40,603 nucleotides of DNA. Source: CAWVWD01 sp965662365. GTDB taxonomy: Bacteria > Bacteroidota > Bacteroidia > Chitinophagales > Saprospiraceae. The DNA is taken from contig CBFIHR010000036.1 in assembly GCA_965662365.1 (NCBI GenBank), positions 1 through 40,603 on the forward strand, in the 5' to 3' direction. Below the pieces are notes generated by a model that was not told the origin of the DNA, did no database searches, and saw only the letters and a list, made by a program, of their open reading frames with translations. Position numbers and translations under genes: made by a program. The stretch's first letter is position 1; every line of letters begins with the position of its first letter. Of this stretch, positions 9,277 through 17,914 are shown piece by piece.

Positions 9277-9943
9277 TGTTTTCTGTTTTAACATTAGACA
9301 AAACATATAACATTTCTCTGCCGATTTGTAAACACCTTTCATCATATTTTGCGGCTTCCAAATCTGTTCCGTCAAAGGCTTTCGGGTCATCAAAAGGCAG
9401 TGCCAATCTCAAATCCATTCCAAATACAATCGGACAATTTGCATCTGCATCTGTACAAACCATAACTGCCGCAAAATCCGCTGTCGGATTAGGTACAGTT
9501 TCATATTTTTTAGAAAAAGCGATATAAGGCGACATCTCTGCTGACCATTTGATAGCATACCTCGGATTTGTGGCTGCGGCATCGTCCGCTTGAATATCAA
9601 AACCGACTCGCTTCAAAGCGGCTACCGCTCTCGGATTGAAAGCAGTTGCCTCCGTTCCGCCCGAATAAGTTTCCAATTTTGGCAACTCAAAATAAGCTGC
9701 ACCAACCGCCAACCAAAGTTGTCCCAAATGACTTCTACGAGAATTATGCGTACAAATCACAATGACTTTTGGCGTTGTGCCTGCTTGATATTTTTTACTC
9801 AAATAGTCGCTCAAGACCCTCAATTGAGTTTGACGTTCTGCTGAAATCGTATCAAATTCTGCTTCACGAGCCTTGCAAAAGGTGCTAATGCTATCGAATA
9901 TCTGTGTGTTTTCCACCGTTTTATTTTTTTTAAAATTATTCAT
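9269..9943 (-). CDS. arsenate reductase-like low-molecular-weight protein-tyrosine phosphatase
   Basis: The product is 224 aa. Residues ~60-70 hold the LMW-PTP P-loop VIVICTHNSRRSH with the CX5R signature (Cys64, Arg70). Further cysteines in CTDADANCPIVFG and the acidic DDP segment match the long arsenate-reductase-like form found in Bacteroidota ars operons. It would reduce As(V) to As(III), the substrate of the adjacent Acr3 pump (family knowledge plus context). The N-terminal ~55 residues are an extra helical region. It lies 12 nt after the DUF6428 gene stop and overlaps acr3 by 8 nt. Confidence 0.88.
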   Translation of the reverse strand: MNNFKKNKTVENTQIFDSISTFCKAREAEFDTISAERQTQLRVLSDYLSKKYQAGTTPKVIVICTHNSRRSHLGQLWLAVGAAYFELPKLETYSGGTEATAFNPRAVAALKRVGFDIQADDAAATNPRYAIKWSAEMSPYIAFSKKYETVPNPTADFAAVMVCTDADANCPIVFGMDLRLALPFDDPKAFDGTDLEAAKYDERCLQIGREMLYVLSNVKTENNE

Positions 9944-9955
9944 TCCTTAAAACCA

Positions 9956-10447
9956 CTAACAGCAACCGCTGCCAGGTTTACAAGCATTCGCCGAAGTCGT
10001 TTGAAGTTCTTTTAATTGTGATAATTTGAATTTAGGTTTAGCTAATTTTTCGGTCGGAATCCCGCAATTGTCCTTAGCCAAACAGTCCGTTTGCTTCGTT
10101 GTCAAAAGGAATTTTTGCCCATCAAAGTCCAAACCGAATTTCTCAATCGTTTGCCCTTGATATTCTACCTCGACTTCCGCATCTTCAATATTCAAGACTT
10201 TTTCGGATAATTCGATGATGTTCACCAGCTTTTCGGGGTGCAATCTGTGGTCATAATCATTAGCATTCCAAAGCTGAAAATTAACCACTTTTTCACTGCG
10301 AACAACTCCGCCGCAATCAATAAATCGCTTCTCAATTTGTCCTACTTCCGTTACGTGAAAATGCGACGGAACTAACGTTCCATTTGGTAATTGAAACTCC
10401 AGTCGTTCCATTCCATTCAATGTTTCTTTTACACTTGATAATTTCAT
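9956..10447 (-). CDS. DUF6428 family protein of the arsenic operon
   Basis: The product is 163 aa and soluble, with no signal peptide. The sequence (MKLSSVKETLNGMERLEFQL, PSHFHVTEVGQIEKRFIDCG) matches the DUF6428 proteins that regularly sit between arsR and the reductase in Bacteroidota ars operons. Cysteines in TDCLAKDNCG and the C-terminal KPGSGCC, plus His in HFH, could bind As(III) or a metal. This is inference; no function is established to my knowledge. It has its own operator-like palindrome 15 nt before the ATG. Confidence 0.8.
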   Translation of the reverse strand: MKLSSVKETLNGMERLEFQLPNGTLVPSHFHVTEVGQIEKRFIDCGGVVRSEKVVNFQLWNANDYDHRLHPEKLVNIIELSEKVLNIEDAEVEVEYQGQTIEKFGLDFDGQKFLLTTKQTDCLAKDNCGIPTEKLAKPKFKLSQLKELQTTSANACKPGSGCC

Positions 10448-10461
10448 AACTCTATTGTTTT

Positions 10462-10477
10462 ATTGCAATATAACGAT
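10462..10477. promoter_or_regulatory. second ArsR operator-like site, before the DUF6428 gene
   Basis: ATTGCAATATAACGAT matches the site upstream of arsR (ATCGCAATATTACGAT) at 14 of 16 positions. It lies 15 nt before the DUF6428 start, compared with 20 nt for the arsR copy. This suggests an internal promoter controlled by the same regulator. Confidence 0.6.
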
Positions 10478-10496
10478 TGACTAATATAAAAAAATA

Positions 10497-10826
10497 CTAA
10501 CAACAATTATTTTGAATTTCCAATTGTCCAAATAATACGGTCAACATATCTCGCACTTCGTACCAAGTCGCTGTATTGATACAGTAACAAACGCTTGTAC
10601 CTTCAATCGTTCCTTGTATCAAACCGACCTTTTTCAACTCTCTCAAATGCTGTGAAATAGTCGCTTGAGCTAAGCCAATTTCTTCGACTAAGTCACCACA
10701 AATACAAGTTTGTGTCTTTAACAAATACTGTAAAATAGCTACTCTTGCAGGATGGCCTAAGACCTTTGCGAAAGTAGCGATTTTGTTCTGTTCAGTTGTA
10801 AATATTTCTGATTTTGTTAATCCCAT
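10497..10826 (-). CDS. arsR: ArsR/SmtB-family transcriptional repressor
   Basis: The product is 109 aa. The winged helix-turn-helix is clear: FAKVLGHPARVAILQYLL, then IGLAQATISQHLRELKKVGL (~51-70), then the wing GTIEGTSVCYCIN. Possible inducer-binding thiols are Cys41 and Cys43 (TCICGDL, at the position of the ArsR CxC motif), Cys80/82 and the terminal CC. It should repress the operon until As(III) is bound. It is the first gene of the minus-strand ars operon, and a perfect palindrome lies 20 nt before its start. Confidence 0.95.
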   Translation of the reverse strand: MGLTKSEIFTTEQNKIATFAKVLGHPARVAILQYLLKTQTCICGDLVEEIGLAQATISQHLRELKKVGLIQGTIEGTSVCYCINTATWYEVRDMLTVLFGQLEIQNNCC

Positions 10827-10845
10827 TATTTCTTACAATTGTTAC

Positions 10846-10861
10846 ATCGCAATATTACGAT
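10846..10861. promoter_or_regulatory. ArsR operator palindrome overlapping the arsR promoter
   Basis: ATCGCAATATTACGAT is a palindrome with arms ATCG/CGAT around AATATT. Read on the minus strand it contains TAATATTG, one mismatch from the TAnnTTTG promoter box. Repressor and polymerase would therefore compete for it. It lies 20 nt upstream of arsR. Confidence 0.65.
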
Positions 10862-11014
10862 TAATATATTTATAAATACACTATTTTCATTAAAATTTGG
10901 TTTCTTTATCTTTTTAAACTAAATTTAAACTAAATTTTAACATTATTATAAACGAGTATACGTTTTAATAATACTATTCGTATAGTTAATATAAGATAGC
11001 AAAATCCGAAAACC

Positions 11015-11389
11015 ATGCGACAAAAAATAGCAATAAGTTGGTTATTTCCAGCAGCAATAATATTGCTATTATATACACTTATCCCACATTCGCATGACTT
11101 CATTACCTCACACAAACACCAAAGTTGTGAACATCATAAACACAATTTTTGGGAGTTCGTAGAACATTTATTGGAACAAAATTGTGGCGAAAATTACTTA
11201 GAATTTTATCAAATTACTTTTGAAACTGGTTTTGATAATGATAATTCATTAATTTCAAATCAGTTGCCACAGTTTAAAACAGCTAATCATTTCCTATTAA
11301 TAAAAAAACCATTTCCTACAACCGATTATAATTTAAAAAATCCTTGCCTCTTAAAAAATCTTACCTATCGAGGGCCACCTTTTGTTTAG
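11015..11389 (+). CDS. small His-rich exported protein at the head of the metal efflux operon
   Basis: The product is 124 aa with an N-terminal hydrophobic segment (MRQKIAISWLFPAAIILLLY). A His/Cys-rich stretch follows (HSHDF, HKHQSCEHHKH at ~26-46), and the end is RGPPFV. Small proteins of this layout precede CzcA/CusA genes in other Bacteroidota. I would guess a periplasmic metal-binding or sensing accessory, but I cannot name the family with confidence. It is on the same strand as czcA with a 185-nt gap, and diverges from arsR. Confidence 0.7.
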   Translation: MRQKIAISWLFPAAIILLLYTLIPHSHDFITSHKHQSCEHHKHNFWEFVEHLLEQNCGENYLEFYQITFETGFDNDNSLISNQLPQFKTANHFLLIKKPFPTTDYNLKNPCLLKNLTYRGPPFV

Positions 11390-11545
11390 TTAAGAATTGA
11401 TAATTGGGAATCCTATGGTTTGTGCTTATTTAGATGTTCAATCTTGATAAATCCACAAAACCAAAACTCCAACATTATCCAAGTTTCAAAGATGTTAGAA
11501 CAACTGTAATTACAATTAGTAATTAATTACTTCAACACTAATCAC

Positions 11546-11566
11546 TCCCGAGATTTCGGGACAAGC
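11546..11566. repeat. REP-like hairpin just before czcA
   Basis: TCCCGA (11546-11551) and TCGGGA (11556-11561), followed by CAAGC, end only 8 nt before the czcA ATG. It is the same element type as at 8125, with a compensatory change of the outer base pair (T-A here, C-G there). A hairpin this close could affect czcA translation. Confidence 0.45.
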
Positions 11567-11574
11567 AAAAAAAA

Positions 11575-14500
11575 ATGTTCGATAAAATAATCACCTATTC
11601 CGTGCGGAATAAGTTTGTGATAGGAATACTTGTACTCGCACTTATCGGTTGGGGCAGTTATAGCTTGACGCAATTACCGATTGATGCCGTGCCTGATGTG
11701 ACGAATAATCAAGTGCAAGTTATTACTAATTCACCGAACTTGACCGCACCAGAAATTGAAAAATTTATAACCGTGCCTGTTGAGTTGGCACTACAAAACC
11801 TACCGAATGTGGTTGAATTACGTTCCATTTCGAGGTTTGGGTTTTCGATGGTAACCGTTGTTTTTGAGGACGATATGGGAACATATCTACCTCGTGAACT
11901 CGTTGCACAACAACTCAAAATGGCAGAAACCGAAATTCCCAACGGTTTGGGAACGCCCGAAATGACACCGATTTCATCGGGTTTGGGCGAGGTTTACCAA
12001 TATACTTTATTTGTCAAAGAAGGATTTGAGGACAAATACGATGCGATGACATTGCGGGAAATCCAAGATTGGATGGTGAAGCGGCAATTGTCAGGCATCA
12101 AAGGCGTAATCGAAGTGAATAGCTTTGGTGGAAAATTAAAACAGTACGAAGTCACGATCAATCCGTCGCAACTCAAAGCGATGAATGTGACGATGACCGA
12201 GGTCTTTGACGCACTCGAAAACAGTAACGAAAATACGGGCGGTGCATACATCGAAAAAGACCCAAATGCGTATTTTATTCGCTCGGAAGGCTTGGTGGAA
12301 AACCCTGCCGATATTGAAAAAATTGTTGTTAAAAATCAAGGTGGAACACCGATTTTGATCCGTGATGTGGCGAAAGTAAAACTGGGTTTTGCTCCTCGAT
12401 TTGGTGCATTGACACGGAATGGCGATGGCGAAGTTGTCGGTGGAATCGTGATGATGCTCAAAGGAGAAAATGCCGCACAGGTCATGGAACGAGTCGAAGA
12501 ACGAGTGCAACAAGTCAGAAAATCATTGCCAGAAGGTGTAGAAATTCAGCCGTATTTAGTGCGGTCAAAACTAATTAATAATGCCATTCATACGGTTGAA
12601 AAAAACTTGTTGGAAGGTGGCTTGATTGTCATTTTCATTTTGGTTTTATTGCTCGGAAACTGGCGTGCAGGATTGATTGTGGCTTCGGTGATTCCATTGG
12701 CGATGTTGTTTGCAGTGAGCTTGATGAATATTTTTGGTGTTACTGCTAACTTGATGAGTTTGGGTGCGATTGACTTTGGGCTTATCGTCGATGGTGCGGT
12801 GATTATTGTGGAGGCGATTGTTTATCGGCTATCATTGCGACAAGCAAATAACGAAACAAATTCGGGACTGACACAAGAAGAAATGGACGAAACGGTGACA
12901 GATGCTTCTATCAAAATTCGGTCGTCAGCGGCCTTTGGTGAAATCATTATTTTAATTGTCTATTTGCCGATTTTAGCCTTGTCGGGCATCGAAGGCAAGA
13001 CATTTGCACCGATGGCTCAAACCGTTTCATTTGCAATTTTGGGGGCATTGATTTTGTCTTTGACTTACGTCCCAATGATGTCAGCGTTATTTTTAAGCAA
13101 GAAAAACACCACGCACGGCAATACATTTTCAGACAAAATTATTGGCTTTTTGCAATGGTTTTATACTCCAATTTTGAAGAAGGCTTTACAATTTAAGACG
13201 ATAATTTTAACAATCACGCTGCTATTATTTGGCGTAAGCCTATGGAAATTCACGACTTTAGGAGGCGAATTTATACCGACTTTGGAAGAAGGCGATTTGG
13301 CGTTGCATCAGATTCTACCGCCTGGAAGTTCGTTGGAAAAATCCGTGGAAGTTTCTGCCAAAATCCAAAATATCTTATTAGAAAATTTCCCCGAAGTCGA
13401 GCAAGTCGTCACGAAAATCGGAACAGCAGAAATTCCAACCGATTTGATGTCAATGGAAACGGGCGATATTATGGTGATTTTGAAACCTAAATCAGAATGG
13501 ACTTCGGCGAAAACTCGGGAGGAATTGATGCAGAAAATGGAAAAGAAAATGCGAGAATTGCCTGGTATTGCTTATGAATTTACGCAACCGATTCAAATGC
13601 GTTTTAATGAGTTGATGACGGGTTCGAGAGCCGATATTGCGATAAAAATCTATGGTGATGACCTCGATCTACTTTTTCAAAATGGTAAAAAAATAGAGCG
13701 ACTGGTCGAAAATTTGAAAGGCGTAAGTTCAGTCACGGTAGATCAAATTATCGGAATGCCACAAATTATTGTGCGGTACGATTATTCAAAATTAGCACAA
13801 TATGGCTTGCAAGTAAAAACTGTGAACACCGTTGTCAGAACTGCTTTTGCAGGAGAAAAAGCTGGAGTAATTTATGAGGGCGAACGTCGTTTTGACTTGG
13901 TCGTCAGGTTGCCCGAAGCAATGCGAAAAGATATTGAAAACGTTCGAAATCTGTTAATTCCGTTGTCGAATGGTCAATCTGTTCCGCTTTCGCAAATAGC
14001 CGCAGTCAATTTGGAAAAAGCGTTGATGCAAATTTCGAGAGATAATACAAAGCGAAAAATTACGGTCGGTGTGAATGTACTCGACCGAGATGTTACCTCT
14101 TTGGTGAATGAAATTCAAGCTATTTTGGACGATAACTTGGAATTACCACCCGGTTATTTTATCACTTATGGCGGTCAGTTTGAAAACTTTCAAAACGCAA
14201 CAAAACGCTTAACAGTAGCCGTTCCTGTAGCTTTATTATTGATTTTTGCCTTGCTTTATTTGACATTTAACTCTTTCAAACAAGCGACTTTGATTTTTAC
14301 AGCAATTCCATTGGCTGCGATTGGCGGAATTTGGGCTTTGGTCTTTCGAGGAATGCCGTTTAGTATTTCGGCAGGTATTGGTTTTATAGCCTTATTCGGC
14401 GTGGCTGTTTTGAACGGAATTGTCTTAATTGGCTACTTCAATCAATTGAAAAAAGAAGGATTTACAGATGTTCGCAAGCGAATTTTGTTTGGCACAAAAG

Positions 14501-14712
14501 TCCGTTTACGACCAGTGATTATGACGGCATTAGTAGCTTCGTTAGGATTTTTACCGATGGCGTTGTCGATGTCGGGCGGTGCAGAAGTACAGCGACCTTT
14601 GGCGACGGTGGTCATTGGCGGTTTGATTACGGCTACGCTATTGACGTTGGTGGTTTTGCCGATTTTGTATGAGTGGATTGAGAAAGAAGGCAAACCACAA
14701 AAGATACAATAG
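11575..14712 (+). CDS. czcA: CzcA-type heavy-metal RND efflux pump
   Basis: The product is 1045 aa, the usual RND length, with one N-terminal helix, two large periplasmic loops and two blocks of helices. It begins MFDKIITYSVRNKFVIGILV. The proton-relay signature in TM4, DFGLIVDGAVIIVEA, carries Asp400, Asp406 and Glu413. This matches the HME-RND CzcA motif for divalent cations (Zn/Co/Cd/Ni) rather than the CusA copper motif. It should work with the downstream TolC-like and CzcB-like genes as a tripartite envelope pump. The stop is 93 nt before the TolC gene, and the spacer holds a hairpin leader. Confidence 0.95.
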   Translation: MFDKIITYSVRNKFVIGILVLALIGWGSYSLTQLPIDAVPDVTNNQVQVITNSPNLTAPEIEKFITVPVELALQNLPNVVELRSISRFGFSMVTVVFEDDMGTYLPRELVAQQLKMAETEIPNGLGTPEMTPISSGLGEVYQYTLFVKEGFEDKYDAMTLREIQDWMVKRQLSGIKGVIEVNSFGGKLKQYEVTINPSQLKAMNVTMTEVFDALENSNENTGGAYIEKDPNAYFIRSEGLVENPADIEKIVVKNQGGTPILIRDVAKVKLGFAPRFGALTRNGDGEVVGGIVMMLKGENAAQVMERVEERVQQVRKSLPEGVEIQPYLVRSKLINNAIHTVEKNLLEGGLIVIFILVLLLGNWRAGLIVASVIPLAMLFAVSLMNIFGVTANLMSLGAIDFGLIVDGAVIIVEAIVYRLSLRQANNETNSGLTQEEMDETVTDASIKIRSSAAFGEIIILIVYLPILALSGIEGKTFAPMAQTVSFAILGALILSLTYVPMMSALFLSKKNTTHGNTFSDKIIGFLQWFYTPILKKALQFKTIILTITLLLFGVSLWKFTTLGGEFIPTLEEGDLALHQILPPGSSLEKSVEVSAKIQNILLENFPEVEQVVTKIGTAEIPTDLMSMETGDIMVILKPKSEWTSAKTREELMQKMEKKMRELPGIAYEFTQPIQMRFNELMTGSRADIAIKIYGDDLDLLFQNGKKIERLVENLKGVSSVTVDQIIGMPQIIVRYDYSKLAQYGLQVKTVNTVVRTAFAGEKAGVIYEGERRFDLVVRLPEAMRKDIENVRNLLIPLSNGQSVPLSQIAAVNLEKALMQISRDNTKRKITVGVNVLDRDVTSLVNEIQAILDDNLELPPGYFITYGGQFENFQNATKRLTVAVPVALLLIFALLYLTFNSFKQATLIFTAIPLAAIGGIWALVFRGMPFSISAGIGFIALFGVAVLNGIVLIGYFNQLKKEGFTDVRKRILFGTKVRLRPVIMTALVASLGFLPMALSMSGGAEVQRPLATVVIGGLITATLLTLVVLPILYEWIEKEGKPQKIQ

Positions 14713-14805
14713 GAACAGAAGGTTTTCACAAAAGTATTTTTTTAAATTTTCTTTTGTGAAATATCTATTAGGTCTATTGTGCCTTTTGTGGTTCAGAAAA
14801 TAATA
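14713..14805 (+). promoter_or_regulatory. 93-nt spacer leader before the TolC gene, related to 15991-16083
   Basis: TTCACAAAAG (14725-14734) can pair with CTTTTGTGAA (14751-14760). A second CTTTTGTG at 14783-14790 offers an alternative partner. From the first CTTTTGT to the start codon the sequence resembles the spacer before the CzcB gene (shared CCTTTTGTGGTT and AATAATA). An attenuator or mRNA-processing leader is possible. Confidence 0.5.
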
Positions 14806-15990
14806 ATGAAAAAATATATAAAACTATTGCTACTACTTATTTACACGACTTCGCTGCAAGGTCAGTCGTTGGATAGTTTGATGAAAATAGCGATGCAATC
14901 GCATCCGTCATTGAAGGTGGCAGATTTAAAAATAAAGCAGCAGGAAGCCTTGAAAAGTTCAGGTTTTGAGTTGCAGCCGACCGATTTTTATTATTTGGGG
15001 CAGGCGTTTGGTTATGAGAATGAGTATGATCAACATGATTTTGGGGTGCGTCAATCGTTTGAATTGCCAAAAGTGTATCAAGCTAAAAATGCGTTGATTG
15101 AAGCCGAAACAGCCTTACTGAAAAGTGAGCGAGTTTTGACGGAAGTCGAATTGAAAAAAATGGTGGCGAATTTGTATTGGCAAGTTGTCGCTACTTATCA
15201 AGAACAACAGGTTTATTCAATTTTGGATTCTTTTTATAATGATTTTGCGAATTTGGCAGCCTTACGAGTCGAAACTGGAGAAACAAGTAGAATTGAATTG
15301 CTACGAATAGAATCGAGTTTTAAAAGTTGGACAATTCAAAAAAATGAAACCGATAGACGCTACGAATTGGCTCAACGACAACTGGCATATCTGCTGGGGC
15401 GTGAGAATTGGATTAATGTAAAAAACGTGGATTTGCAACAGTTATCGGTAAATCTACCTCAAGTCAATGCGGCAAATCATCCGCTGATGCGGTATTACGA
15501 ACAACAAAAAAATAAGGCAATAAAACAAGTTACCATCGAGGAAAATAAATTGTCACCAACCTTTAACTTAGGTTATGCGTCGCAAATATTCGATGGAAAT
15601 GCTGGATTGAATTTAGTAGAAATCGGTCTTGGTGTTCCGCTGCATCGAAAACCACAACAGCAACGCATCGAAGCCGCTAAAATGAACGCTGCTATCATTC
15701 AGGCGAAAGCCGAAACCGATAAATTTACATTAGAAAATGAATGGAAATTGGCGTTGGCAAATTTGGAAACTTTAAATGGGCAGATTTTTTCAGTAAATCG
15801 CTTCTTAATGGAGAATGTATTGGAGTCTGTCGCTTTGGCAAAAATCGGTTATGAAGGCGGCGAATTGCCTTATTTTGAATATTTGTCGGTTATTGAACAA
15901 GCGATTTCGCTTAGAATAGAACAAATTCAGTTGATTCAAAAATATAACGAAACGGTGATTTTAATTAATTATGGTTTTGGAATAGAATAA
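14806..15990 (+). CDS. TolC/CzcC-family outer-membrane efflux protein
   Basis: The product is 394 aa with a signal peptide (MKKYIKLLLLLIYTTSLQGQ). Two repeats of long amphipathic helices follow, as in outer-membrane efflux proteins (SLDSLMKIAMQSHPSLKVAD; later NPL-type HPLMRYYEQQKNKAIKQ and GLGVPLHRKPQQQRIEAAKM). It should form the outer-membrane exit duct of the CzcA pump. The start at 14806 is preferred over 14779 because it begins the signal peptide. It sits between czcA and the CzcB-like gene. Confidence 0.92.
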   Translation: MKKYIKLLLLLIYTTSLQGQSLDSLMKIAMQSHPSLKVADLKIKQQEALKSSGFELQPTDFYYLGQAFGYENEYDQHDFGVRQSFELPKVYQAKNALIEAETALLKSERVLTEVELKKMVANLYWQVVATYQEQQVYSILDSFYNDFANLAALRVETGETSRIELLRIESSFKSWTIQKNETDRRYELAQRQLAYLLGRENWINVKNVDLQQLSVNLPQVNAANHPLMRYYEQQKNKAIKQVTIEENKLSPTFNLGYASQIFDGNAGLNLVEIGLGVPLHRKPQQQRIEAAKMNAAIIQAKAETDKFTLENEWKLALANLETLNGQIFSVNRFLMENVLESVALAKIGYEGGELPYFEYLSVIEQAISLRIEQIQLIQKYNETVILINYGFGIE

Positions 15991-16083
15991 AATTGAACGA
16001 CAAAAGCAACAAAAATTTAGGATTTTTCTTTTGTAAAATTCTATCGTATTTATTGTTCCTTTTGTGGTTTCGTAATAATAAAA
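15991..16083 (+). promoter_or_regulatory. 93-nt spacer leader before the CzcB gene, related to 14713-14805
   Basis: ACAAAAG (16000-16006) can pair with CTTTTGT at 16028-16034 or at 16059-16065. This is the same alternative-pairing arrangement as in the spacer upstream of the TolC gene. Both spacers are exactly 93 nt. Confidence 0.5.
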
Positions 16084-17298
16084 ATGAAAAATATTATAAA
16101 TAAACTATTAATTATCAGCTTATTAGCAATAGCAATTGGTTGTCAAAATGAAGCTGATCCACACGCTGGTCACAATCATGATGAACACGAAGGACATCAG
16201 CACGAAGCGGAAGCAATTCCCGAAAATGAAGTGCATTTATTGAATGCTCAGGTCAAGACGATTGATGTTGAGTTAGGTGGCTTTACGAACCAAAAGATGT
16301 CGGATTTTGTGACGGTAACTGGTCGCCTTGACGTGCCGCCAAATTCGGTGAGTTCCGTACATGTGAAAGAAGGTGGATTTATTCGGAATTTAAGAAAAAT
16401 TGTGGTTGGAACGGCTGTTCAAAAAGGGCAAGTTCTGGCGACTTTAGAACATTCGAGTTTTATTCGAAAGCAGCAGGAGTATCTGGAAATTAGAAGCGAA
16501 ATGATTTACTTGAATCAAGAAATGGAACGCCAAAAGCGATTGAGTGAAGCGAATGCTTCGGCTTTGAAAAATTACCAAAAAGCCCAATCAGATTATCGAG
16601 TCAAGGCGGTACAATTGAATGGAATTGAGCAATATTTGAGTTATTTGGGGATTAATTTGGTTGATTTAAAAAATGAAAAAATCACGAAACAAATTGCGAT
16701 TGTTGCACCATCAAGCGGCTATGTATCGGCTGTAAATGTGCATAACGGAATGTTTGCTCAACCTGAAACGGAATTAATAAAAATCGTCAGTGATGCTCAT
16801 CTTCATGTAGAATTAGAGGTATTTGAGAAGGATATACCTCAGATAAAAATTGGGCAAAAACTGACATTTGAGGTTGCTTCTAATCCATTGGAAAGCTACG
16901 AGGGTAAAGTCTATTTGATTGCACCGACATTTGAAAATGACAAAAAAACGGTACACGTTCACGCTCATATTATTGGGCGAAAGCCCGAGTTTCGTCAAGG
17001 GGCGTTTGTGAATGCAAAAATTTGGAAAAATCAAGTAACAGTGCCGTGTTTACCTGAGAAAGCGGTAGTAATTGCGGACGATGTTTCTTATATTTTTGTA
17101 GAAAAGAAAAAGACACCGAGCGAAATCGAATACCTTAGAATTCCGGTAAAAATAAAGCAGAAGATTAATGGCTGGGTATCAATGGATTTGATGGAGGCTT
17201 TACCTGAACGAAAGGAAAAAAAGATTGTACAAAATGCAGCATTTTATCTAATTGCAGAAATGAATAAAGGCGAAACTTCACACTCGCATGCACATTAA
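16084..17298 (+). CDS. CzcB/CusB-type periplasmic adaptor lipoprotein of the RND pump
   Basis: The product is 404 aa. A lipoprotein signal ends in AIAIGC (Cys20), followed by a metal-binding His-rich segment (HAGHNHDEHEGHQHE at ~28-42), and the C-terminus is SHSHAH. The middle is a membrane-fusion protein: first barrel/lipoyl half (VKEGGFIRNLRKIVVGTAVQ), helical hairpin, second lipoyl half (IVAPSSGYVSAVNVHNGMFA) and beta-barrel (FEVASNPLESYEGKVYLIAP). It links CzcA to the TolC-like duct and may hand over metal. It is the last gene of the operon and ends in a bidirectional terminator. Confidence 0.94.
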   Translation: MKNIINKLLIISLLAIAIGCQNEADPHAGHNHDEHEGHQHEAEAIPENEVHLLNAQVKTIDVELGGFTNQKMSDFVTVTGRLDVPPNSVSSVHVKEGGFIRNLRKIVVGTAVQKGQVLATLEHSSFIRKQQEYLEIRSEMIYLNQEMERQKRLSEANASALKNYQKAQSDYRVKAVQLNGIEQYLSYLGINLVDLKNEKITKQIAIVAPSSGYVSAVNVHNGMFAQPETELIKIVSDAHLHVELEVFEKDIPQIKIGQKLTFEVASNPLESYEGKVYLIAPTFENDKKTVHVHAHIIGRKPEFRQGAFVNAKIWKNQVTVPCLPEKAVVIADDVSYIFVEKKKTPSEIEYLRIPVKIKQKINGWVSMDLMEALPERKEKKIVQNAAFYLIAEMNKGETSHSHAH

Positions 17299-17299
17299 T

Positions 17300-17353
17300 T
17301 TTTTTAGTGAATAGTGATTAATCAATACTAACGAATCACTATTCACTAAAAAA
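17300..17353. terminator. long bidirectional terminator, 20-bp perfect stem
   Basis: Bases 17300-17319 pair perfectly with 17334-17353 across a 14-nt loop, with T6 on one arm and A6 on the other. The hairpin lies between the convergent CzcB and DUF4199 genes and serves both strands. Confidence 0.92.
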
Positions 17354-17359
17354 CTAAAA

Positions 17360-17914
17360 TTATTTTTCTATTAAATGTTCTGTTTCGTCATCTACAGCGA
17401 TATGAGGTGGTTTATTTTTTTTCATAGCAGCACCAAAAATAAGTGAAATCAATGCCCCAAAAATCAATGCGCCCATATATCCAAAAAGAGACCCTTTAAG
17501 ACTTGGAATAGCTTCTTGTTCTGCATCTGCTAAGGCTTTTTCATACTCAGCACTACCCTCTTCTAAACCGCCCCATTCTAATATTTTAGCAGTCTGTTCC
17601 ATCGTTTTTTCTACCTGTATATCTACTAATCCTGGATCAATCATGGTTAGTAATACATATTGAAATATAACGGCAAAAAAAGTAACAACAGCATAGGTGA
17701 TAAATGCACTTGAAAACATTTCTCTAAAAGAAGCAAATCCGCCTTGCAAAGTTCTATCATCTTGACAGGCTTTCCACATAAAGTATAACGAAATAACTAG
17801 ACTCACACTGCCCAACGCCATATTGAATGTCTGGTCTGTAAAATAAAGTAACAAGGCATAAAGTACACTTATCAAACCTGCAATCACACCATATTTAACT
17901 GAATTCTTTTCCAT
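17360..17914 (-). CDS. DUF4199 domain membrane protein
   Basis: The product is 184 aa with about four hydrophobic segments (GVIAGLISVLYALLLYF; LGSVSLVISLYFMW; FITYAVVTFFAVIFQYVLL; YMGALIFGALISLIFG). It has the F-REMFSSAFI loop and the acidic linker before the last helix typical of DUF4199 proteins, which are widespread and uncharacterised in Bacteroidota. It stands alone between two terminators, so it is probably monocistronic. Confidence 0.85.
   Translation of the reverse strand: MEKNSVKYGVIAGLISVLYALLLYFTDQTFNMALGSVSLVISLYFMWKACQDDRTLQGGFASFREMFSSAFITYAVVTFFAVIFQYVLLTMIDPGLVDIQVEKTMEQTAKILEWGGLEEGSAEYEKALADAEQEAIPSLKGSLFGYMGALIFGALISLIFGAAMKKNKPPHIAVDDETEHLIEK

Noticed and set aside
9277..9393. 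Extended acr3 start at 9393
   Set aside because: The additional 39 residues lie within the phosphatase gene in another frame and are not Acr3-like; the ATGAGTAA overlap at 9269-9276 is the natural coupled start.
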